From assembly GCA_016200955.1 (NCBI GenBank), contig JACQDU010000129.1:1-13135 (forward strand): a stretch of DNA of 13,135 nucleotides. The letters run 5' to 3'. This document shows, piece after piece, positions 6,396 to 13,135 of this stretch (position 1 is the stretch's first letter; each line of letters begins with the position of its first letter). A program made the translations under genes and the position numbers. The notes under the pieces are model-generated. The model ran no database searches. It saw nothing but the letters and a program-made list of their open reading frames with translations, and was not told the DNA's origin. The stretch comes from a bacterium. Its GTDB lineage: Bacteria > Planctomycetota > J058 > JACQDU01.

Positions 6396-6428
6396 CGAGG
6401 ACCCCCTGACTCCCCCGGAGATCCCAAG

Positions 6429-8046
6429 ATGAGAAGGCTCGCCCCGCTCGGCGCCGCGCTCCTGTGCGTTTCCCTCGGCGCCGCGGCGCTCTCCCAGGCC
6501 CAGGACGAGCCCGAGAAGCCCAGGAAGAAGAAGCCGAAGCCCGACGGCCCGAAGGAGCCCGAGATATCGAAGGACGAGGAAGCGAACCTCGCCCCCGAGG
6601 CGAGGCTCTGCGTCAAGATCGCGCGAGGCGACGTGATCCGCGGTCTCGCCGTCGAGCCTTACATCGACCTCCTCTCGGACGGAAACGTCCCGGACTGGAA
6701 CGGGAGGAGAAAGCAGGACGGAGGGAAGCTCCTCGACCTCGCGGGGCGCACGTGGGACCCCAAGGGGAGAGACGACCTCGAGCTCAAGCTCGAGGGCCTG
6801 GACCTCCAGGGAGCGGACCTCTCGAACGTCCTGTTCGCGCCGAAGACGAGCTTCCGCTTCAGCGACCTCACGGGAGCGAGCTTCCGGGGCTCGTGCCTCG
6901 AGGGCGTCGAGTTCGCGAGCGTCTGGGCGTTCGCGAACGGCGCGCGGAGCGCGAAGACGGTGAAGTCGACGAGCGTGGCGGACGCCGACTTCCGCGACTG
7001 CGTCTGGTTCTGGTGCACGGCGCTCGACCGGACGGTCCAGCGGACGTTCGAGGAGGCCCGCTCCGACGACCCGCAGGCCAAGGCCCGCCGCCTAGCGGAG
7101 CGGCAGAGGCAGCTCATGGCGCTCCAGCGGCTCGTGAACGGGTGGGGAGGCGAGCCGCCCGTCTTCGCTTTCGTGGACCTGGACGGCGTCAAGAAGGACA
7201 AAGAAAACTCCCTCGGCCCGCTCGATCCCGTGGACGAGCAGCAGGTCCCGCCGCAGATGCGCTCCTCGCGGACCCTCGAGAAGCTCATCAAGGCCGCCCG
7301 AGCGGGGACGATCGAGCGCGCGATCAACAAGCTCGCCGACCACCGCCACATCGCCCGCCAGCGGGAGTGCACGAACCCGCTCCGCTTCGAGCCCGCGCTC
7401 GCGGAAGCGATCGCCGCGTGCGACTCGCGCCTCGCTCGCGTGGCGACCTGGAAGGCCGTGAAGCTCTCCGACATGGCCGGCCGCGACCCCAACGAGGAAG
7501 CGATCGTCGTGGGAGGCCCCGACATCGTCTTCGTCGTGGACGACGAGCCACGGCGAGCGCGCGCGCGTCGCGCCTTCCATGGGCACCTTCCACTCCGAGG
7601 TCGTCGTCGACGTGACGGGAGTCGAGAACCTCTCGGAGGCGGACTCCGCGAAGCGCGCGCTCCTCGACGCGAAGCTCAAGGACTACGCGCAGTCGCTGGG
7701 AGACGACATGCAGTACCAGCCCGTCTACGACCCCGTGAAGGGCTCCGACGGGAAGGACCCGGAGAAGGCGCTGCCGGAGGACATCCGCGACGCGATCCGC
7801 AAGCAGGTCGGCAAGGACGCCTTCGCCGGCATGAGGTGCTTCAAGCTCGCGGGCCAGAAGTTCGCGCAGAACGAGTACTACCACGTGCTCTCGAACGACC
7901 CGAAGGCGATCCTCGTCGTGGAGTCGTCGTTCGTCTCGCGCGGCTCGATCTACTCGGAGGGGCCGATCGTCTTCCTGGGCAAGAACCAGAAGGGCGTCCT
8001 TCGCGCCTCGGCGGTTGTCTTTTTTCTGCTCTCGACCGGAGCCTAG
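6429..8046 (+). CDS. Exported pentapeptide-repeat protein, interrupted by an apparent +1 frameshift
   Basis: The first part reads from ATG 6429 with a signal peptide (basic MRR, hydrophobic 5-21, likely cleavage after A24) and a Lys/Pro-rich linker. Pentapeptide repeats follow at about 121-165 (GLDLQGADLSNVLF, FSDLTGASFRGSCLEGVEF), then a helical region at 205-350. At codon ~372 (7542-7550) the frame turns into Arg-rich nonsense. The frame one base later continues sensibly as SHGERARVAPSMGTFHSEVV and runs to TAG 8044-8046. Removing one base gives exactly 539 codons (538 residues), so a single extra base explains it. This is either a sequencing or assembly slip or a real mutation. Pentapeptide repeats form a right-handed beta helix, and the target here is unknown. 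GGAG eight bases upstream supports the start. The last ~16 residues are unusually hydrophobic and overlap a T tract, so the true C-terminus is uncertain. recO follows after 10 bases. Confidence 0.7.
7989..8025 (+). terminator. Possible terminator or attenuator at the end of the pentapeptide gene
   Basis: GAAGG (7989-7993) and CCTTC (7998-8002) form a small stem around GCGT. A G+C-rich stretch follows, then a run of six T at 8020-8025, which stands out in this DNA. It lies inside the last codons of the gene and would reduce read-through into recO. The stem is short. Confidence 0.25.
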
Positions 8047-8056
8047 ACTATCTCCC

Positions 8057-8842
8057 GTGACGATCCTCAAGACCGACGCTCTCACGCTGCGGGCGATCGA
8101 CTACTCCGAGACCAGCCAGATCGTCTGGTTCTTCACGAGAGACCACGGCCGCGTCCACCTCATGGCGAAGGGAGCGCGCCGCGCGAGGAGCCCCTTCGAG
8201 GGAGCGCTCGAGCCGCTCGTGCGGGGAGAGATCCTCTTCTACCGGAAGCGCCGCACCGCGAAGGACGAGGACTCGCTCGAGATCCTGAAGGAGTTCGACC
8301 CGCGCGACGCCTTCCCGGGGATCCGGCGCGACCTCGCGCGTCTCTACCGCGGGACGTACGTGATCGAGCTCCTCCGCGAGCTCTCGATCCCCGACGAGCC
8401 CATGCCGGAGCTGTTCGACGCGGCGTGCCTCGCGCTCGACCGGCTCGCGCGAGGCGAGAAGCGGGTCCTCGACGCCGTGCTCGTGGCCTTCGAGCTGCGG
8501 GCTCTCCGGGCCTCGGGCTTCGAGCCGTCGCTCGGGCGGTGCGTCGAGTGCGACGCTCCCGGCCCCGAGGGGCGCGGGCCGGGAGCCCTCGCGTGGTTCG
8601 GCCCGATCGCCGGAGGCCTCCTTTGCTCCGAGCACAAGGGAGCGGACTCGCGCGCCTTCCAGGTCCCGTGCGAGGCGCTCCGGGCGCTCGCGGTGCTCGG
8701 GTCCGACGAGCGGCCGCGCGCGCGGCTCGCGTTCGGGTCGGAGCTCGTGCGCGAGGTGCGCCGCGTCCTCGATGCGTTCATCGCTCACGGCCTGGGGAAG
8801 GAGCTCAAGCTTCCCCGCTACGTCGCGCAGGACGATGCGTGA
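8057..8842 (+). CDS. recO: DNA repair protein RecO
   Basis: RecO loads RecA on SSB-coated single-stranded DNA together with RecR and anneals strands in recombinational repair. The 261-residue protein has the OB-fold N-terminus (ILKTDALTLRAIDYSETSQI at 3-22, FTRDHGRVHLMAKGARRARSPF at 26-47) followed by the helical domain. Zinc-binding residues appear as C162-x2-C165 and C190-x2-H193, with His in the place of the usual fourth Cys. I chose GTG 8057 because translation from there begins exactly like family N-termini. The TTG at 8015 would add 14 unrelated residues overlapping the previous gene. There is no clear Shine-Dalgarno, so translation may be coupled to the gene ending 10 bases upstream. 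It is the only DNA-repair gene in an otherwise envelope-related cluster. Confidence 0.93.
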   Translation: MTILKTDALTLRAIDYSETSQIVWFFTRDHGRVHLMAKGARRARSPFEGALEPLVRGEILFYRKRRTAKDEDSLEILKEFDPRDAFPGIRRDLARLYRGTYVIELLRELSIPDEPMPELFDAACLALDRLARGEKRVLDAVLVAFELRALRASGFEPSLGRCVECDAPGPEGRGPGALAWFGPIAGGLLCSEHKGADSRAFQVPCEALRALAVLGSDERPRARLAFGSELVREVRRVLDAFIAHGLGKELKLPRYVAQDDA

Positions 8843-8880
8843 TAGCTTGTCTCTCCCGGAAGCTCGGGAAGGAAGACTCG

Positions 8881-9900
8881 TTGCGAGAGAAAGCCCCGGT
8901 CCTCCTCTCGATCCTCGTCTCCCTCGGAGCGGGCTGCGCGACGACTCCCGGCGCGAGCGAGAGCGGCGCGAAGGCCGGGGAAGACGTGGCGGCTCCGAGC
9001 TCGGCCTCCTCGACGAAGCCGGACGCGGACGCGCTCGCGCGCCGCTCGGTCGACCCGGCGGCCGCCGCTCTCTACGACGAGGGCAACTTCGCGGCCGCCG
9101 CGGAGGCCTTCGAGAAGGCTTACAACAGGACGCCTCGCTCGGCGCGCGCGGAGCAGGCGCTCTACTGGACCGCGGACGCGGCCATGAAGGGCGGCCGCTA
9201 CGAGCACGCGCTCGAGACCTACGAGAGACTCCTCAAGCAGTACCCCGCGACCGAGCACTACCCGGAGGCGCTCGAGAAGATCTTCCAGGTCGCGAAGCTC
9301 TTCGTGGAGGAGAAGGCGGAGAAGCCTTCCTGGTTCCTCCGGATCGACCGGCCCGACCGCGACTACGGGATCGAGGCCCTCGAGAGGTTCGTGAAACAGC
9401 GCGACCATCACCCGCTCGCCCCCGAGGCGCTCTTCCTGGTCGGGGAAGCTCACCTGAAGGCCAACGAGCCCGAGCTCGCGATCGAGTCCTGGCAGCGCCT
9501 CGTGAAGGAGTATCCCGCGAGCGACTGGTCGAAGGCCGCGGAGTACAAGATCGCGCTCGCCTTCCTCGCGCTCAATTACGGCGTCGAGTACGACAAGCGC
9601 CCTCTCATGACCGCGCTCAGGCGGCTCCGTTCTTACGTGAGGAAATATCCGACGGGAGACCACGTCCAGGAGGCGGAGGAGCGCGTCGCGAAGCTCGAGG
9701 ACGACCTCGCGCGGCACGACCTCGGGATCGCGAAGCGCTACGCGCGCGACGACCACTACGCCTCGGCGCAGATCTACCTCACGAGCGTCCGCCGCGAGTA
9801 CCCGCGCACGAAGGCCGCGGAGGAAGCCAAGGTCCTCGCGAAGGAGTGGCCCGATCCGCCTCTCCCGCAGCCGCCCAAGGACGAAGAGGAGAACAAGTGA
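8881..9900 (+). CDS. bamD: BamD-like TPR lipoprotein
   Basis: BamD-type lipoproteins serve the BAM complex, which folds beta-barrels into the outer membrane. From TTG 8881 the 339-residue protein has a signal peptide ending in GAGC (candidate lipidated C19), a disordered Ser/Ala/Lys linker to about 55, then TPR units: ALYDEGNFAAAAEAFEKAY at 63-81, YWTADAAMKGGRYEHALETY at 95-114, a pair of repeats at 180-235, and DLGIAKRYARDDHYASAQIY at 280-299. It is longer than the usual 240-280 residues. The TTG has GGAAGGAA five bases upstream. The GTG at 8839, overlapping the recO stop, is a weaker alternative that would put 14 more residues before the signal. lptE begins inside its stop codon. A different TPR lipoprotein (YbgF- or YfgL-adjacent type) is possible, hence the 'like'. 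Confidence 0.78.
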   Translation: MREKAPVLLSILVSLGAGCATTPGASESGAKAGEDVAAPSSASSTKPDADALARRSVDPAAAALYDEGNFAAAAEAFEKAYNRTPRSARAEQALYWTADAAMKGGRYEHALETYERLLKQYPATEHYPEALEKIFQVAKLFVEEKAEKPSWFLRIDRPDRDYGIEALERFVKQRDHHPLAPEALFLVGEAHLKANEPELAIESWQRLVKEYPASDWSKAAEYKIALAFLALNYGVEYDKRPLMTALRRLRSYVRKYPTGDHVQEAEERVAKLEDDLARHDLGIAKRYARDDHYASAQIYLTSVRREYPRTKAAEEAKVLAKEWPDPPLPQPPKDEEENK

Positions 9901-10457
9901 GCGAGGCACGGGCGCTCGCTCGGTGCACGGGAGCGGCCCTGCTCCTCCTGCTTCCGGGCTGCGCTTACCACGTGGGATTCCGGCCCGCGATCGCCGAGCG
10001 CGATATCGCCGTCCCGATCTTCGAGAACCGGACGCTCCGCCGCGGGTACGAGTACGCTCTCACGACGCACGTGAGGCGGCGGATCCTCGACCAGACCCCG
10101 CTCCAGCTCGCGCACGAGGCGAGCGCCAAGGCCGTCCTCAAGGGGACGATCGTCTTCGTGAGCGACGGGATCGTCATCCCGGCGCCGATCGCCGACCCGA
10201 CGGCTCCGCCGATCGAGTCGAGCATCGTGATCTCGGTCGAGGTCGCCGTGATGAGACGAGGAACGCTCGTCGTCGGCGCCGACTCGAGCGGCGAGGGCGG
10301 CTCGCCCGACTCGCCCGTCGTCCTCACCGAGAGCCAGAACTTCGTGCCCGCGTTCGGCCAGTCGCGCGACAGCGCCGCGGACAAGGCTCTCCGGAAGCTC
10401 GCGGAGAGGATCGTCGATCTCCTCGAAGCCGGCTGGGGCGGCGCGCAGGAACGCTAA
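9897..10457 (+). CDS. lptE: LPS assembly lipoprotein LptE
   Basis: LptE plugs the LptD barrel that inserts lipopolysaccharide into the outer leaflet. The 186-residue product has a signal peptide with lipobox LPGC (C22). The characteristic start of the mature protein follows: CAYHVGFRP at 22-30, IAVPIFENRTLRRGYEYALTT at 37-57 and VRRRIL at 59-64, then a strand-rich middle (AVLKGTIVFV at 79-88, ESSIVISVEVAVMRRGTLVV at 107-126) and a C-terminal helix ALRKLAERIVDLLEA. Family length is about 160-200, so it is complete. GTG 9897 overlaps the TGA of the upstream gene as GTGA and has GAGGAG five bases before it, implying translational coupling with the BamD-like gene. An LptE implies that this lineage makes LPS, although LptD is not in the window. 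Confidence 0.9.
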   Translation: MSEARALARCTGAALLLLLPGCAYHVGFRPAIAERDIAVPIFENRTLRRGYEYALTTHVRRRILDQTPLQLAHEASAKAVLKGTIVFVSDGIVIPAPIADPTAPPIESSIVISVEVAVMRRGTLVVGADSSGEGGSPDSPVVLTESQNFVPAFGQSRDSAADKALRKLAERIVDLLEAGWGGAQER

Positions 10458-10475
10458 GACGTATACCGGCGCTCG

Positions 10476-11447
10476 ATGAGAGTCCTCGTCACGGGAGGCG
10501 CGGGCTACATAGGCTCCCACGTCGCGCGAGCGCTCGTGCGCGCGGGGCACGAAGTCGAGGCGCTCGACGATCTCTCCCGCGGCCACCGGGAGATGGCCGC
10601 GCGCGCGGGCGTCCCTCTCATCGAGGCCGACGTGCGGGACGGGAACGCGCTCGACCGAGTCCTCGCGCGAGAGTGGGACGCCGTCGTTCACCTGGCCGCG
10701 CTCGCTCTCGTGCCGGAGAGCGTCGAAAGAGAGAAGCTCTACGAGGAAGTGAACGTGGTGGGGAGCCTGGCTCTCCTCGACTCGATGACGCTGGCGCGGG
10801 TTCCGCGCCTCATCTTCGCGTCGTCCGCGGCGGTCTACGGCGAGCCGAGCACTCCCGGGACGCGCGAGGACGCCATGCGCTCTCCTCTGAATCCGTACGG
10901 CCGGACGAAGCACGTGTTCGAGTTCGTCCTGGAGGGCTTGCCCCCGGACGCCGGCTTGCGCTGGCTCTCCTTGCGCTACTTCAACGTCGCCGGAGCGAGC
11001 GACGAGGGAGACCTGGGAGAACGCCACGACCCGGAGACTCACCTCGTCCCCCGCCTCCTCGAGGCCGCGTTCGCGGGAGAGCCCTTCACGGTGTTCGGGC
11101 GCGACCACGCGACCCGGGACGGCACCTGCGTCCGCGACTTCGTCCACGTGGAAGACGTCGCGCGAGCGAACGTCCTCGCTCTCTCGAGGATCGATCAGGC
11201 GAGCGGGGTCGCGATCAACGTCGGCTCCGGGAGGCCGACGACCGTCCTCGAGGCCGTCTCCGCCTGCGAGCGCGTCCTCGGCAAGAGCGTGCGCATCGAG
11301 GACCGCCCGCGCCGCCCGGGAGACCCGAGCGTCCTCGTCGCCCATGTCTCTCGCGCCGAGCGGATCCTCGGATTCCGCGCCGAACGCTCTCTCGAGGACG
11401 CGATCTCCTCGCAGGCGAGGTTCGTCTCTCTCCACCGACCGCCCTGA
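10476..11447 (+). CDS. galE: UDP-glucose 4-epimerase-family NAD-dependent sugar epimerase
   Basis: GalE interconverts UDP-glucose and UDP-galactose with tightly bound NAD, feeding LPS and polysaccharide synthesis. The 323-residue protein is an extended short-chain dehydrogenase. The NAD-binding GGAGYIGSH is at 7-15, the ribose-contacting DDLSRG at 31-36, and ADVRD at 51-55. The active-site Ser is S117 within ASSAAVYGEP (115-124), and YGRTK at 141-145 supplies Tyr141 and Lys145. LRYFNVAGA at 166-174 and RDFVHVEDVARA at 220-231 match the GalE signature rather than dTDP-glucose dehydratase. Substrate range (Glc/Gal or GlcNAc/GalNAc) cannot be read from this. The ATG lies 18 bases after the lptE stop with no clear Shine-Dalgarno. 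The length is slightly below the usual ~335. The stop codon lies inside a small hairpin repeat. It is the last gene of the + strand cluster. Confidence 0.9.
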   Translation: MRVLVTGGAGYIGSHVARALVRAGHEVEALDDLSRGHREMAARAGVPLIEADVRDGNALDRVLAREWDAVVHLAALALVPESVEREKLYEEVNVVGSLALLDSMTLARVPRLIFASSAAVYGEPSTPGTREDAMRSPLNPYGRTKHVFEFVLEGLPPDAGLRWLSLRYFNVAGASDEGDLGERHDPETHLVPRLLEAAFAGEPFTVFGRDHATRDGTCVRDFVHVEDVARANVLALSRIDQASGVAINVGSGRPTTVLEAVSACERVLGKSVRIEDRPRRPGDPSVLVAHVSRAERILGFRAERSLEDAISSQARFVSLHRPP

Positions 11448-11462
11448 GCGTGGTCGAAGGGC
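11441..11462. repeat. Short hairpin repeat on the galE stop codon
   Basis: GCCCT (11441-11445) and AGGGC (11458-11462) flank a 12-base middle. The half-sites CCCTGAGC and GTCGAAGGG match a dispersed palindrome type that I recall from many environmental bacterial genomes (recall, not checked). It spans the TGA of galE and lies in the 45-base gap to the convergent kinase gene, where it may also terminate transcription. Confidence 0.45.
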
Positions 11463-11492
11463 TCCGCGCCCGAGCTCCTTCTCCGCCTCGCG

Positions 11493-13049
11493 CTATTCCG
11501 ACGTGACCGGGGCGAGGTCCGATCGCGGCTCGACCTGCGCGGGCTCCCTCGAGCGAGGCACGATGAGGAAGGTGACGATCACGAGGAGAAAGATGGCCGC
11601 GACGACCGCGGTCACGGGTGACGAGCGATGGGCGAGGCGCCCGGTCCCTCTCTTCGTGTGCGCCTGCTCCGCGGTGATGCGGCGCGAGGGCGCCTTCGCC
11701 GCGGGGAGCTTCCCCGAACGCCGCGGCGTCGCGGGAGCGGCGGGCACGGGAGTCGTCGTCTGGGCCGCCTCGACGTACTTCGAGTAAGCCTCGAGGTCCT
11801 CGCGGAGGGCCGAAGCACTCGGGTAGCGGCGCGCTAGGTCCTTCTCGCACGCGCGCGCGATGATCGCGCGCAGGCCCGGGTCGATCGGCGTGCCGTCCGC
11901 GGCCCTGTCCGGGACCTCGAGCGGCGCGGGGTCGACGACCCTGCCGCTCACCTCGAGCGAGGTGCCCGTCCCGAAGGGGCGCACTCCCGTGACGAGGTGG
12001 AAGAGCGTCGCTCCCAGCGCGAAGACGTCGGAGCGCGGCTCCGCGTTCCGCGCATCCTCCGCTTGCTCGGGCGGCATGTAGTTGGGCGAGCCCATGAGGA
12101 CCTTCCGTCCCGTGAGCTTCGGGTCGCCGGGCAGGAGCCCCGTCTCCTCGAGCTTCGCCAGGCCGAGGTCCGCGAGCTTCACCGCTCCCTCGGGCGTGAG
12201 GAGGATGTTCGCGGGCTTCACGTCGCGGTGAACGACGCCCGCCCTGTGCGCCGCCTCGAGCGCTCGCGCGACCTCGAGCGCGACCTGGACGGCGCGGCGG
12301 GGGGAGAAGGGGTGCTTCCTGTCGATCACGAGCGTCTCGGCGTCCTCGCCGTTCACGAGCTCCATGGCGAAGAACGTCTCTTCTTTGTCCTCGCCGGCGT
12401 CGTAGACGCGGATGATGTTCGGGTGGTCGATCGTCGCCGCGGTCCGCGCTTCTCTCACGAAGCGTTTGAGGTACGTGTCGCTCGCCGCGAGCCGGCGGGA
12501 GAGGACCTTGAGCGCGACGGGCCGGTCGAGAGCGAGGTGCGTCGCGCGGTAGACGGTCCCCATGCCTCCCGACGCGATCGGGGAGTCGATCCGGTAGCCT
12601 CCGAGCACCGCCCCCACGAGGCGCGAGGGGTCCTCCTCGGGTGAGGACGAGGACCCGGGACCGGAGGCAGAGAAGCCGTAGGGCTCCGTGTCGGCGCGTT
12701 TGCGAGCGGGCGTGATGGCCGGATCGGTGTCCGACCGCGCTCGCTCTCGCGGGACGTCGGGCGCGGCGGGAGGAGCGGCGGCGATGGCCGGCTTCGCCGG
12801 AAGCTCGAGCGGCTCGGTCGACTCGTCCTCGAGGGCATCGAGGACCTCGTCGGTGACCCTCGCCTCGGCCCTCGACGAGAAGTGGGCCCTGAGGAGATCG
12901 GTGAGGACGCGGAGAGCGTCTCTCTCCTCGTGGCAGGGCGCGCACGTGCCCAGGTGGGCGTCGAGAGACGCCCTCTCTCCCAGGTCGATCTCCTCGTCGA
13001 GCAGGGGCACGAGGAGCGGCCGGGCGTCTTCGCACGCGAGGAACTTCAT
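11493..13049 (-). CDS. Zinc-finger/Ser-Thr protein kinase with one C-terminal membrane helix
   Basis: The 518-residue protein begins with an anti-sigma-type zinc finger: C6, H32, C36 and C39 in the CX..HXXXCXXC pattern, with HLGTCAPC at 32-39. A disordered acidic linker follows at about 60-145. The kinase domain spans 151-425: glycine loop IASGGMGTVY at 158-167, Lys181 in VALKVL, Glu200, catalytic HRDVKPANIL at 274-283, metal-binding DLG at 294-296 (DFG variant), and GSPNYMPPEQA at 320-330. All catalytic residues are present, so it should be active. A Pro/Arg/Lys linker and one membrane helix at about 479-497 close the protein, placing the kinase in the cytoplasm with a short outside tail and no large sensor domain. 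Its ATG overlaps the stop of an ECF sigma factor (ATGA). This suggests that the kinase controls that sigma factor by phosphorylation or by zinc-finger binding. Confidence 0.95.
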   Translation of the reverse strand: MKFLACEDARPLLVPLLDEEIDLGERASLDAHLGTCAPCHEERDALRVLTDLLRAHFSSRAEARVTDEVLDALEDESTEPLELPAKPAIAAAPPAAPDVPRERARSDTDPAITPARKRADTEPYGFSASGPGSSSSPEEDPSRLVGAVLGGYRIDSPIASGGMGTVYRATHLALDRPVALKVLSRRLAASDTYLKRFVREARTAATIDHPNIIRVYDAGEDKEETFFAMELVNGEDAETLVIDRKHPFSPRRAVQVALEVARALEAAHRAGVVHRDVKPANILLTPEGAVKLADLGLAKLEETGLLPGDPKLTGRKVLMGSPNYMPPEQAEDARNAEPRSDVFALGATLFHLVTGVRPFGTGTSLEVSGRVVDPAPLEVPDRAADGTPIDPGLRAIIARACEKDLARRYPSASALREDLEAYSKYVEAAQTTTPVPAAPATPRRSGKLPAAKAPSRRITAEQAHTKRGTGRLAHRSSPVTAVVAAIFLLVIVTFLIVPRSREPAQVEPRSDLAPVTSE

Positions 13050-13135
13050 CCGCTCCCCTCGCGCAGTCTCTTCTTGAGGAACGGGAGGAGCTTCTCGCGG
13101 AGCTGCGAGAGGCCGCGCGCGAGGAGCTCGCGGAC
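13046..13135 (-). CDS. C-terminus of an ECF-type RNA polymerase sigma factor (partial)
   Basis: The - strand frame entering from the right edge encodes 29 residues and stops at TGA 13046-13048, overlapping the kinase ATG by two bases. The sequence VRELLARGLSQLREKLLPF resembles the last helix of sigma region 4.2, where ECF factors often have 'V+++L.RA...LR..L'. Only this helix and a basic tail are in view, so the assignment rests partly on context: sigma factors of this class are typically encoded just before their anti-sigma or kinase partner. Full identification needs the sequence to the right. Confidence 0.65.
   Translation of the reverse strand, partial: VRELLARGLSQLREKLLPFLKKRLREGSG

Noticed and set aside
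6261..6428. GTG 6261 as start of the pentapeptide-repeat protein
   Set aside because: It would place 56 unrelated residues before a good signal peptide. ATG 6429 has a Shine-Dalgarno and a well-placed promoter candidate.
7579..8046. Separate gene starting at ATG 7579
   Set aside because: Good coding sequence in this frame extends upstream of the ATG to about 7545, where the other frame fails. No Shine-Dalgarno is present, so a frameshifted single gene is simpler.
8015..8056. TTG 8015 as the recO start
   Set aside because: It adds 14 residues not seen in RecO N-termini and lies inside the upstream gene and its T tract. GTG 8057 begins exactly at the family start.
9774..11435. 553-codon - strand frame opposite lptE and galE
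   Set aside because: It is antisense to two well-supported genes and has no recognisable domain.
11215..13035. 606-codon - strand frame in another phase of the kinase gene
   Set aside because: It is the same strand shifted by one base, Arg-rich throughout, while the kinase frame has every catalytic motif.
1..13135. CRISPR arrays, tRNA/rRNA genes, insertion sequences, toxin-antitoxin or defence genes
   Set aside because: Read on both strands, no regularly spaced repeats, tRNA-like cloverleaf, transposase or nuclease motifs were seen. The palindromes found are single copies.

Overview
The window is uniformly very G+C-rich bacterial DNA with GTG and TTG starts next to ATG. An LptE-type and a BamD-type lipoprotein, an OmpA-domain lipoprotein and MurF point to a diderm (Gram-negative-type) cell with LPS and peptidoglycan. 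An extracytoplasmic-function (ECF) sigma factor coupled to a zinc-finger/Ser-Thr kinase, and a helix-turn-helix protein with an acidic linker and one late membrane segment, fit Planctomycetota or a nearby deep lineage best. Myxococcota-like groups cannot be excluded. No 16S or other decisive marker is present, so this placement is inference. No tRNA, rRNA, CRISPR array, transposase or phage gene was recognised, and no gene-free stretch exceeds 300 bases.

Left part (1-3641): the 3' end of a + strand gene with a winged-helix-like domain converges on murF (-). Upstream of murF, on the same strand, lies a solo AMMECR1-family gene. A divergent + strand VOC (glyoxalase/methylmalonyl-CoA epimerase-like) gene follows. 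Its first ~130 codons look like a normal VOC domain. Its 3' part runs through a lower-G+C, strongly palindromic element (3191-3299) and continues about 70 codons beyond.

Middle (3642-6428): three - strand genes. They encode an OmpA/Pal-type lipoprotein, a 285-aa HTH-acidic linker-TM protein and a 122-aa membrane-anchored protein. Hairpins lie after the two upstream ones, and promoter-like sequences lie before the OmpA gene and the 122-aa gene. The 6142-6428 gap holds a divergent promoter-like pair.

Right part (6429-11447): a compact + strand cluster. It begins with an exported pentapeptide-repeat protein carrying an apparent one-base frameshift near 7545-7549, followed by recO, a BamD-like TPR lipoprotein, lptE and a galE-type epimerase. 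Apart from recO, the theme is cell-envelope construction: outer-membrane protein assembly, LPS export and nucleotide-sugar supply. A short hairpin repeat sits on the galE stop codon. Converging from the right edge is an ECF sigma factor tail whose stop overlaps the start of a membrane Ser/Thr kinase with an N-terminal anti-sigma-type zinc finger.

No defence or mobile system was seen. The items most worth attention are the structured element inside the VOC gene, the sigma/zinc-finger-kinase unit, the HTH-TM protein with its small membrane neighbour, and the frameshift.
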